From Rhea pennata (lineage: Eukaryota > Chordata > Aves > Rheiformes > Rheidae): a DNA stretch of 64,000 nucleotides. The DNA lies in the NCBI RefSeq assembly GCF_028389875.1, contig NC_084687.1, forward strand, positions 2,950,157 to 3,014,156, in the 5' to 3' direction. Positions within the stretch are counted from its first letter, which is position 1. Each line of letters opens with the position of its first letter. The translations under genes and the position numbers were made by a program. Under the pieces are notes generated by a model. That model worked only from the letters and a program-made list of their open reading frames with translations. It was not told where the DNA came from and made no database searches. Positions 13,225 through 23,535 of the stretch are shown in pieces.

Positions 13225-16200
13225 TAGAGTGGGATAAAATCCTGTATGGTGGCAGAATAGTGAGTAGGGAGCGATTAATCACAATTTCCTCAAAGCTCAA
13301 GTAATAAGTGGCACTCAGCGAAGTTTCCAAGCAGCAGATCTAAAGCCAGCAAATGAAGGGCTTTTTCCATGCATCGCATCGAGCCTCGTTGCTGGAGGCC
13401 ACTGGCAGCCGCGCGGTCATCGCGAGCTCATTTCGCCCGGGCTCTGCTGCATTTACACGCCGCAAGCCGAGGCAGCGCGGTGCTCTGCTGGGCTAGCTCC
13501 ATGCACAGCTCCGCACGCTCTCTGCCGCGTTACTGCTGCGGTGGCTTTTATAACCTGCAAGGGTCCAGCCCGAGACATCCACCATCACCCAGTTGGCCTG
13601 CGTTCCTCGATCTTTGCACTGTTCCTCCTTCTAGGAGCAAAGGGGTTAGTAAACAAGATCAAACTCAGGAGGGGGCGGCCACCAGCGCTGACCACATCCA
13701 TCCCCTCCACGCATTTTATTGCCTCGGGCAGCAGTATGGGCTTCTCTGCAAAAAAAACTTTCTGCTATGGGCATCTCAAATCGCACGTTCACCTCTGGGT
13801 CCCCCCAAGGGACTAGGCACAGGCGTGTTGCAAGCAGAGCACAAGACATCTCATGCTTCTTTTCTTGCAAACTTGAGGAAGTCGGCTAGCGCCAGACCCA
13901 GCTCACCGGACCACGGGGATTCACGCAGCCTGCAGAGCTGGGCTCAGTCTTGAGCTTTAAGACATCCTGTTTTTCACAGCTGCTGAAGCATCATCCCCCT
14001 ATTTAACCACAAGTTCTGCATCAGCTGAGACCCACACACCGGGCTGCCCTGACCCTCAAAGCCACCTGTGTCCTGGGGACACCGGACTCACGAGCCACAC
14101 ACGTGCGGGGACCCGGCTCCCCCGCAGAGCTCGTGCCCGAGGAGAGCCGAAACCGCACAGGTCAGGCCTGTCGGATGCTGCTTTGAGGAACCCAGGAGCG
14201 CTGAAAAGGCAGAAATCAAAGTAATCGGAATTCGAGAGAGACAGGGCAGAGCGCAGACGTGCAGGGAGCCCCACGCTGCCCACGAGGTCAAACAGGAGGA
14301 TTTGTAAAACATGAGGAGCCAAGTGTCGTTGTCACTGCTGAATTCCCCCGTTTAAGGCCTGCCTCCTGCAGCCAGGCTGGTGCACAGGCCACCCCGCCGG
14401 TTACCCGGGCCCCCAGCTCGGCACCCTGAGCCTCCCACCGGGGCTCCCTGGATTTCAGCCCTCCGGGAGGGATTTGCAAGACGCTCGAGTCGCTGCAGAG
14501 AGGAGCATCTGGGGCCACAAGGGCACTCGTGCTCCTGATGGAAACGCTCCCAGCCTCGTCACGCAGGCACCAAAACCCACCGCCAAGGCCGGGCACAGCA
14601 ATAAAGCCAGCCCCGAACCAGGCAGATGGGACCTGCCATCCCTCCCTCTCTCATTTTGCTGCCAACAGCATTTGCGGTTCAAGCCACCCTTGCACCATCT
14701 TTAATCACTTATCCCACAGGCTGGGTCTCCCCCAAACAACCCACATCCCCAACCAGCCCCACACTCACCCCAGATCCCAACCCAGGCTCCCAGCTGTGCC
14801 TGGGCTCAGCCCACTTTATAGCACCCAACTGGCTTCCCCAAATCAGGAACATGCCCTCTTGCTTTTTTTTCTTTTTTCTTTTTTTTTTTTTTTTTTAAGT
14901 GAAGTCAGTGAATCTCAGAGACAGGTGATGCAAAAGGACTGGGAAAAACCACTTTTAGCTGGTCCTGGAGGTCCTTGCACAGGCGGTCTCTAATTGCTTG
15001 CAGCTTGCCCGACTGCAGAAGCGACACCGGCTACAGCTGCTGCAGATTAAATGCAGCTCGCAATAGCATAATTTGTTTTGCTTCTCTTCCTATTCGACGT
15101 TTTTAAGGCAGTTGGTAACGCGGAAGCTCTGACACCGCCTGGCCGCGTTTGATTTTGGGCAAAGCTCAAAGACGCGGCCGGCGGCTTAGGTGGCAGAGGC
15201 CGAGGTTTCCGAAACGGCTGCCAGGCTGCTGGAAACAGGGATGATTTTGCCCCCTCTAAAAGAATAAGTTATTTCCTTCTGAAAAAATGAGAGGTGAGGT
15301 TGTCCGGGGGACATGGGGTCTTAAATCTCCTCCTTGCATCGCGCTTTGCAGCACTGACCTCTTCCCCCCGGCCCGGTCGCCCTTCGTTTTGATCCCGTCT
15401 CATTACAACACGCAGCACCGGGGCACGTTTGAGATGTTTTATTGAATGCGGCATATGAAATACCATTTGCAAGTTCTCATGAAAACCGTTAAAAAAATAA
15501 ATTCAATGTAAAGATTAAAAAAAAAAAAAAAAAGAGGAAAAGGTCCCGCAACCAGAGGAAATCGCCGGGGACGGACCGCGGGGGTCGCGCCGCAGCGGCT
15601 GGCCGCGCCGGCTTGCTCCAGCGCCGGGCTGGCATCAGAGGAGCGGGTTCGGCGCGTGGAGCAGCCTGGCTGAAACCGCCGTGTTTTGCGGTTTTGGTCC
15701 TTTTTTTTTTCCCCGCCGTCTCAGCCCATCCTCCCCCTCCGCGCCTGTGCAGCGCCGCGGGGATTTCCGCTTCGCGGGAGCCCGAAGCTCTGCTTCCGTG
15801 CCCGAGGCCTCCATCACCGAGGAGGAACGATGCAAAAATATTTTCAAAAATGAAAATAAACGCTGCTTCGACAGAGAACAGCGTCGTTTCCCAGCAGCAA
15901 AGGCAATTTATAGACGCTAATTTAGGCAGCAGCGCGCGGTGCCCGCTAACGGTGACAACTTCTGCCGAGCTACAGACAGCTCCGGAGCGAATCTCGCCCG
16001 GCACCCCTTTCCCCGGCGGAGACGGCGCTTCCTCCGGGGCGGCCGCCTGCGCTTGAGATAAATCGGAGCCGTTGGTACAGAAGGCGCCCGCCGCCGAGGG
16101 ACGTGCGCGGGAAACGCCGGGGAAAACGGGCCGCGACGCGCCCGAGGAGGGCCATCTTGCACTCGCTCCATCTCACAGGAGTTATTCTTTTTTTTTTTAA

Positions 16201-16340
16201 TTCCTTTTTTCCCCCCCCCCTCCCTCCCTTCCGCACCCAGAAAAGCCTGAAACAACGCCCGGACGCTTTGCGCCTCCCTTCCTCCTTTCCCCTCGGCGCT
16301 GCTCGGTCCCGCCGGATCGCAGAGCGCCCGAGACGTCCCC

Positions 16341-16361
16341 CGGCGCGGCGCGGCGCGGCGG
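16341..16361. repeat. (CGGCG)n short tandem repeat
   Basis: About four units of the pentamer CGGCG lie within a CpG-rich block. Confidence 0.85.
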
Positions 16362-19360
16362 GCACCGCCGAGGCTCCCGGCTCCGCAGCATCTTCTGTCA
16401 CCTGTTGGGCAGAGCAAACAGCAGCTGAAGTGCAGCCCGGGTTGGAAAACAAGCAACATTTGGTGTTTTTTGTTTTTTGGTTTTTTTTTTCCAGGCACAG
16501 CGGAGTATTTCTCCGTGCCCCGCAAACTGGAAGGGAAAATTTGCTAATTAAAATTGCTTAACAGACTAAGCACGATACAGTCTCTAGCTCTATGTAGAGC
16601 TAAAGGCAGGGAAAGGTCTATTAAATATACTCAAATTGTTAGCTAATATCTGTCATCAATGGCAAGTTCCAAATCCAGTTCTGAAAAATCAGCATGAAGG
16701 CGGCTTTTTTTTTGCCTCATGGTGGGTTTTTTTTTTTTTTTTTTTTTTATCTTAATCAAGCCGGTTTCATTAAGACCTGCTATGGCACACGTGGTATTAA
16801 GCAACGAGCTGATCTTATAAAATTGGGAGAGAATTAATGCAGGCTGATAGCGGCGAGCGAGCAGGTCGCCGACCCCTTTCCTAACGGTGGGAAGCGCCGA
16901 GAAACTCCGGAAAAACGCGACCTGAGCCCGCGGTTTCGACGCGCGAGGTTCGGCACACTGCCGGAGCGCAGCTAAGAGCAAAGAGCAAGAAAAATCATCC
17001 CACCCCCGAGGACGGCTGCGCGGCTTCGCCGTCGGAAAGCGGGAAACGCGCTGCCGATGGGGTCTGCAAGGGCCGGGAGGCAGCTCCAGGCAGGGGGGGA
17101 AAGAAGGATCCTCCGGTTTTCTAGTCCCTGGAATACGTGTAGCGACCTGGTGTTGCAACAGGCGGATTTTTGACGCCTAATGAACTCATCCCGGTCGTTA
17201 GCTGAACACATCGAGACGCTCTGCTCTGCGTTGAAGGCTTTGAAGCTGTTAGAAACTTCATCCGAGCGCTTCACCCCTCTCGTTTTCCCGAAGCAAGGCT
17301 GGCGGCGGATGCCGGTGCGGGAACCCCGGCCGGCACGCTCGCGCGGTGCAAACGTTTCGGGCGCCGACGGAGGCAAATCCGCGAGCCGGAGCGTCCGGCC
17401 GCATCCGCGCCAGCCTGGAGCGGCGTTTCCAAACCAGCCAGTCCCCTCCGAGGCCTTCGGGGACCCTGAGGCTGCTCTGGGATCTGGAAGCTGCTCTAGG
17501 AAAAGAGGAAGAAACCTCAAAACCTCAAATCTTCCCGATGCCGTTAGCTCTCTAAATTCACCAAGTATTGGGGGAAAAAATACCCGAAGCGTTCGATAGC
17601 TATTGCTGCTGCGGCTCCTGAAAGACTCCAGCTGTATTCCCGGAGGAAATTCCCCCCGTTCCAACAGCGGCGGAGGACATTAAGCAGCAGCAGCCGCCGC
17701 CGCCGCGAGGCATCTTGAAACCGGCCCAGTAGCTCGCGCGCGTGAGTTCGGAGCTGGCAGAGCCGCTGGAATTTCAGGGATCTGGAAAACAGCTCCTGCC
17801 GCGCTGGGTTTTTTTTTTTTAAGAGAGAAAAAAAAGGCAACCTGCAAAACGATGGGTCCGTCTGTCTGTCCCCGCTCCCAATATGCTAGGATGGCTAAGA
17901 AGGAATTAAGCACGGATGTATAATTGATGCCAGTCAGCAGAGGTTTAGGGAAAATGGATCCGATCATATCCTTACCGTATTAAGTTGGTATCTTTCTTTT
18001 TTTTTCTTTCTTTTTTTTTTTTTTTCTGAATTCCCAATTTGGCTGCTAAAGGGAAGCGCTTACGTACAAGTCGCTTGGCAGCACTCTGAATTGGCCCCTG
18101 CGTGACATTTTGGTTTGGAAAATAAAACGATAAAGCCAATATAGGCTGTACGAAATGCCGGGAAAGCTCCCAAAACAACTGCAAACGCGGACCCCTCGGC
18201 GTGGCTTCGCGGGCTGGTTCGGCCCCGCTCGCGTTCCCCATCGGGGCAGCGGACGGGGCCGGCGGCTTCGCGGGCGCGTGTTTCGTGTTGCCCAAAGCTG
18301 GGTGCAAAGTCGCCCGTTTCCACGGGCCGCTTGCAAGAATCCCCCGGGCTGAGTTACGCAGAATCAACCCCCTGCGCCCCAGTGCGTTCAGCTCGCTTTT
18401 TCCTACCGATAAAGAAACAGCAAATATATATTTTCCTGCTTTTTTTTTTTTTCGGTTTTTTTCTCTTTCTCTCTCCCTGGCGACGCTGCAGGATGCTCTG
18501 CAAAACACGTGCTCGTCCTCTCCGCGCTCCGCGGCCGTCTCTGGGCTCCCGGGAGCGCCGGACCCCGCGCCCCGCTCCTGGCACGCGGCCGAGCCGCCCC
18601 TGCGTCCGCCGCCGAGCAATCGGTGACACGAGCCGAAAGGCTTCTCCGTATCCGTCCGCTTTGGAGGAATCAAGCAAAGCAGCCGGGGCTGGACAGCATC
18701 AAAGGAAAACTGAACGGACTAACGCTGCCTGACGTCAAGGGAGAAGCAGCGTTGCCGGCTGTCAGAGCCGCACGTCCAACCTGGGGCTTCCCGTGCGGGC
18801 AAAGATGCTAGAAAGCAAGTACGAGCAACTCAGGAGAGCGAGAGACGTGCCAGAGCTTAACGTTGCTCCGAAAAGCACCTGAATTACGAGTCTGAAAGGA
18901 ATGAATGAGTCCCCAAAACCCGGCCGTGCAGGCTGCCCGCATTGCTGCTCTACGGGTCTTAATATTAGTGTGCAACGCAGTCGGGTGAAGATTATTCCAG
19001 TTACGAGTAGCGGAAGAGCAGCAACAGGGAGGATTTCAGCTTCGCTTTCACTACTCGTTTGCTTGCTCGGGAAGCATGTAAATGAAAGTAAGGAAAACTA
19101 AGGAAAACGGGGAAATGCAGCAGCAGCCCGGCTACTCGGCTTTACCGCGTCCCCCAGGCGCGCGGCTCTAAGCAGTCCGTCGGCAGGCGATAGCGCCCCG
19201 AAAAGCCCCGCTCCCCGGCCGGCCGGCTTTGCGCGCCGGCTGCGTACGCGGCGCCCGGCGGGCTCGGCTCGCCTTCCGCCCGCCGCCGCGGCCGGATCAC
19301 GGCGAAATCCGATTTGTCGGGTTTTATTCGCTGAGCTACCGCGAGCTGCTCTGTTAAAAG

Positions 19361-19387
19361 AAAAAAAAAAAAAAAAAAAAAAAAAAA
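19361..19387. repeat. A27 homopolymer
   Basis: Twenty-seven consecutive A bases lie inside otherwise GC-rich sequence. No retrotransposed body is recognisable beside it, so it is listed as a simple repeat. Confidence 0.9.
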
Positions 19388-20045
19388 GTGGGGAGAAAAA
19401 AGGAGAAAAGCCTCGTCTGCGGGCGGGCCGGGCTCAGAGCCTCCGCGCGCTCTCCCGGAGATGGGCAGATTTTAAAAGCTCGGCAGGAAGAGGGCTCCAA
19501 ACTACACAGTTAAATGGATTTCACTAAGAGCGCAAGCCCGTCCGCGCAAACCACCGCAAGAGTCCCGTTCCCGGCGCTGGAAAAGCGCTGAGCTCCTCTC
19601 CCAGCCCCCGGGCGGCACGCGCCGGCAGGCTGCCGTCCGTCCGTCTGTCCGTCCATCCATCCGCCTCCGTAGCTCGGGGAGCTGAACGGCGGCGCCGGCT
19701 CGGCACCGGATTTGGGGGAAAAAAATCTGGGGATAAGGAAAAAGATTTCTTTTGTCAAGTGACGGAGCAGCGAGGACTGCCCGGGAAGGAATTTAACCCT
19801 CCCGGGGGCAGCGGGTGCCCCCAGCCCTCGCCGTGTCGGACAGCAGCTGGCCGGGCTGCTGCAGCCCGAGCCCCCGAGCGGCGCTTGCTGGGCTAGCAAA
19901 AAGAAGCCTATTTTGAAGACTTTTAGGTCCAAACCCCGCCCAAAACGGGCCAGGAAGGTGATGGCATCGAGGCACCGAGCCGAGGGGCCAGGCTCGACAT
20001 CACAGCGGTCTCGCAGAGGACACGGGTGAAAGGCAGAGGCAGCAT

Positions 20046-20098
20046 GAGGAGGAGGAGGAGGAGGAGGAGGAGGAGGAGGAGGAGGAAGAGGAGGAGGG
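20046..20098. repeat. (GAG)n trinucleotide repeat
   Basis: A nearly pure GAG/GGA repeat of about 17 units has a single A-for-G change near its end. It is purine-only on the plus strand. It lies in a CpG-rich block and is not in a recognised coding exon. Confidence 0.95.
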
Positions 20099-20399
20099 CT
20101 TGGCTGCTGCGGGAGCTGCCATGTCGCGCAGGCAGATGCCGGGCGGCGAAGCGACGGCGGCCGCTGCCTGCAAACCGGGCTCCCGCCTCGCCGTCGCCCG
20201 ATCCCTGCGCGGGCTGCGAGACGGCGGCCAGGCGCTTCCCCCTCGCGCCGTTTGCTCCCTTCGACGCAACGCTGCCGGCGCGGGCAAACCCCTCGCCTTG
20301 CCTGGCCGAGGCTTCCCGGCAGCCCGGCCGGGCGACACGACGGATAATACTAATCTTCTCCCGCTGCCCCCTCTAAGCACATTATAGACATTCGAGTCG

Positions 20400-21140
20400 A
20401 GCACGCTGCAAGGGCTGCGGCTCGTCTTTGACTCCCCAGCGATGGTTAAAACGCTCCTGAGATGTAAGAGGAGGCACATGGCGAGCTCGCCAAGGAAGCT
20501 AAATAACCAGCTGGCTGCAAAGAGACCAATGTTTTTGCAATCTCGCCTGGCAGAACACGCTCAGCAGCTAGTTGGAGGGAAGCTGCCAGACTGTGCAACA
20601 GCACGAGACGTTTATAGTGAATTAGGGCAGAGAAAAGAGGCAGGCAGAAACGGGGGAGACCCTAGAAAGGATATCCCCGTTTTCCTGCCACGCTGCCGGC
20701 TTTCCCGTTCGCCTGCGTGTCCTAAAGGCAGAGCAGCAACGCGGCTGCATCTTGCACACTTGAGACACCGCCTCCAATACGCTGCCTTCCCGGCCGTCTC
20801 TTCCGTGTGGTATCTTTTATTGTCAATAAATTCAGTTTTAAGGCGTTTGGGCCCTCCAAGCTAGGCAGGGAGGAGTCGTGAAAGTCAAGGAGCAGCCAGG
20901 CACGTTTCTGCTTGCTGGAGATGGCACAGCGAGCTGAAAATTGTACTATGCCACCTACACGCTAACATGTGGTTTCCATACCAGGCTGCCGCACGTACAG
21001 CTGTCGCCGGGAAAAATCAGATGCAAAACTCGTCTGCGAATCCTCCTGAGTGGGAGAGTGTTTCCACCGCTTCTCAACCCAAATCGTCCTTTGAGGAATA
21101 CGCGTGCGTAAAATCTTTAATAACGATGCCGAGCGAGAGC
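20400..21140. other. Intergenic stretch, no gene seen
   Basis: Short unrelated open frames only, with no recognisable domain or repeat. Base composition is lower in CpG than the blocks on either side. Confidence 0.5.
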
Positions 21141-21147
21141 TTGCAGC

Positions 21148-21166
21148 GGGGGGGGGGGGGGGGGGG
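21148..21166. repeat. G19 homopolymer
   Basis: Nineteen consecutive G bases start a CpG-rich block. The tract can fold as a G-quadruplex on the plus strand and is prone to length errors in sequencing. Confidence 0.9.
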
Positions 21167-21479
21167 AAGACCCCGCGGCCTCCGCCGGCACGGGGAGAAG
21201 CGGGGCTGGCGGCACGGCGGCGAGTCCCGGCCGGGCTCGGGCTGATGAAAAGCCACCGGGAGGTTATTAGGAAAAGGCCTCCCGGATCCGGGTCCCCCCT
21301 TTCCCGCCGTGGGAAAGGCTGTGCCGGAGCTGCGAGCTCCCTGCAAGCTCCCGCGGTGGCAAAGCACCAGTGCGTCTAACTAATAAAGATTATTCGATCG
21401 GATCTGCAGGCGGTGTAAACTACTGCTGCGCCAATAAAGCTGTCAGATGCCGTTAGCTGAGGAGCTGATCCAGCATTTT

Positions 21480-21530
21480 TTGCTTGGTTGTAAGAGGTTT
21501 TTTTTATTATTATTATTAACTGAGCAAGAT
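21480..21530 (-). terminator. KCNA3: Possible distal poly(A) signal for KCNA3
   Basis: The plus-strand TTTATT at 21509-21514 reads AATAAA on the minus strand, within an AT-rich ATT repeat. It lies about 2 kb beyond the KCNA3 stop codon. A nearer ATTAAA variant occurs at 23357-23362. Either, both or neither may be used. Confidence 0.25.
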
Positions 21531-21939
21531 ACCGGGGCTAAGACGAGGCTAAGGGAGAGCGTTACATGTTATGAATTGCTCTGATCCTTTTAACTCCGGG
21601 TAAAATCCCAGCTCAGCTCTGATTTCTGCAGGGCCAGGATCTCCCTGGGACAAATCCTTCCCTTTCTGTGCACTTGGGAAGTGTTATGACTCCCCTAGCT
21701 CAGAGTCCAGCCGCTCCACGTTGGAAGAGGCATTTAATGGCATTCCTGTGCAGCTCGCTACATCGAAAGAATCTGGTTTCGCTTAGCAAAAAATAAATAA
21801 CCTTTTCAGCGGAGAGACGGGGCTGCAAAGAGCCACGCGGCTTCGCTGCCCCTTTTTTGCCTGCCCAGAGCGAGCCGCTTCGCAACGGGAAAAGCAAACG
21901 GATCAGAGGAGCCCCAGGGTCTCGCTCCGCTTTACCCAA

Positions 21940-22830
21940 CACGCGCGTAAATCCGTGCGGGCGGCACGGTCGGATGCTAAACCACGCGAAACACCGGGTC
22001 TCCCCCCCCCTCCCCGCCCCCCGAAAAGCAGCGGTACCTTAGGCAAAGGTGCAAAGCTCACCTGCTCCCGGCAGACGTCCCGGGGCCCCCGACGTGCAAG
22101 GAAGGGCGAAGCGGGCACGGTTACCCCCCCCTCCGGCGGGGTTGCGGGCGCTTTGCGATCCTGCTCGTTCCGGACGCGTGGCTTTTTCCGCCTCGTCTCG
22201 AGCGGCTGGCATCGCTTGGCAGCAATCCCCGGCTCGGCGGCCGCCGGGACGCGGCGGGCGGGTTTTTTTGGCGACGGCGCGGCGGGCGCGCGGGGTTGCA
22301 AGAGGAGACCCGCGTCGCAGGGCGCGGTGGGCTTTCGGGGTGCTTGTTGCCTACTAAGCGGGTGCCGCGGGGAGCGGCGGGGCGGGCGGCAGGAGGGGTG
22401 CCGAGCGGCCGGCACCCGCCGGCGTCGCGGCGGCCGTCCCGCGGGAGCGGGAAGCATCTGGAAGGGCGGCCGCGGGCAGGGCACCCGCCGAGGGGGATGG
22501 GAGACGGGATGCCATGACAACCTTCGGGGGGTTTCCCAGGAAACGGGGGTCGCCATGGCAACTGCATCACTCCGGTCCGAATTAGCAACTTCCGCCGCAA
22601 GGCGCCGTCGGCCACTCGGATCGGCCTGGCGAGCGGCGGCCGCCGCTGCATCGCAGCCGGGCGGAAACCTCCCGCCGGCCCCGGCTCCGCGCCGGCGCCG
22701 CTCCCCGCGCACCGGCCTCTCGTCCCAGCCACGCGCTCCTGCGCTCGCCCCTCCGGCCCGTGCACGCGCTCGCCGGGCGGCCGGCGGTTTTCCATCGGAT
22801 GCAACAACTCCGCAGGGTTGCAGGGGAAGG
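21940..22830 (-). promoter_or_regulatory. CpG-rich block 3' of KCNA3
   Basis: Very CpG-dense sequence lies 0.7-1.6 kb beyond the KCNA3 stop. A consensus-like minus-strand splice donor GAGCAG|GTGAGC occurs near 22059-22064, so a first exon ending there could feed into KCNA2 about 17 kb away. Open frames of about 270-305 codons on both strands follow from the lack of AT-rich stop codons and show no domain. The frame on the plus strand starting near 21955 is not supported as a gene. Confidence 0.4.
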
Positions 22831-23535
22831 GAGTTAAGAAACGAAAATGAGGGCGTTTTTTTTGCTGCTTAAATCAGAACTGATTACACCCCGTCTCTGG
22901 CCGGATTAGAATTTCGTAAATGATCTGACCGGGGGGAAAAGGGAATCTGGGATGCGTCCGTCATGGCACGCCACATGTTTCAATATTAAGCATCATTTAG
23001 CGATGTGGTAACAGAGACTCTCTGCAAAATTAAATGGTCATTTCCTCCCAGCCCCCTTCCAACGAGCTCCGCAACATGTTTTTCTCGTCTCCCCACCCAA
23101 TTCGCAGTGGCTAATTCAACAAGTGAGCTTATGTGATGGAAGGGAAAACAGCTACACGCTGCCTTAAGGGAAGGGGAGGTGGGAGGGAAGAAAAACAGAA
23201 GCAAAGCAAGATGTCCCCAAAAACGAGAAAACAAAAGCAGCAGAAACACGTTGCAGAACAAACACCTGTTTCCAGGGGGAGCGTGTTTCGTCTTCATCCT
23301 CCTCGCCTTTACCCTTTATGTGTCCTCTTTTCTTCTGAGCATTGTATATCCTCTTTTTTAATGATCTTTAGAAAGGAACAATCTGAAAAAAAATAAACGT
23401 ATAAAAAAAAAACAAGGGCACACACAGACCGACGATGGTGCATGTTCCACACAACACTGAGTACACAGTCACTTTGCATTATTATTATTATTGATTTGCA
23501 ATGCAGCCTCAGGTTTTTGTTTGTTTGTTCTGCTT
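22830..23535 (-). other. KCNA3: KCNA3 3' flank / probable 3'UTR
   Basis: Sequence directly after the KCNA3 stop codon is AT-richer and contains a plus-strand ATT repeat at about 23478-23492. A minus-strand ATTAAA poly(A) signal variant lies 175 bases past the stop. No other gene is seen. Confidence 0.45.

Larger units (their letters stand above)
8561..15500. other. Intergenic sequence between KCNA2 and KCNA3, no gene seen
   Basis: Open frames here are short, overlap on both strands and show no known domain. The stretch holds several T-rich tracts (about 8727-8762, 10861-10905, 14864-14896), a MIR-like fragment near 9.5 kb, a GA microsatellite at 13.2 kb and a moderately CpG-rich patch at 10.1-10.8 kb. 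It probably contains KCNA2 upstream non-coding sequence. Confidence 0.5.
15518..20400 (-). promoter_or_regulatory. Series of CpG-rich blocks between KCNA3 and KCNA2
   Basis: CpG-dense blocks at about 15.55-16.4, 16.85-17.45, 18.2-18.7, 19.15-19.7 and 20.1-20.35 kb alternate with T or A homopolymer tracts. They lie upstream of KCNA2 and downstream of KCNA3. A minus-strand donor-like site CG|GTAAGG falls at 17976/17975. These blocks could hold distal KCNA2 first exons, since mammalian KCNA2 has several non-coding 5' exons, or a separate non-coding transcript. No coding exon was recognised. Confidence 0.4.

Noticed and set aside
19361-19387. A27 run as the tail of a processed retrocopy
   Set aside because: No gene-like body or target-site duplication is visible on either side. 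It is treated as a simple homopolymer.
20000-20479. A minus-strand frame with a run of serines
   Set aside because: The serine run is only the translation of the GAG/CTC repeat. The rest is CpG-block sequence without a domain.
21903-22872. Open frames of about 230-305 codons on both strands
   Set aside because: They overlap on opposite strands in a CpG block with few AT-rich stop codons. The compositions are R-, P-, A- and G-biased, as expected by chance.
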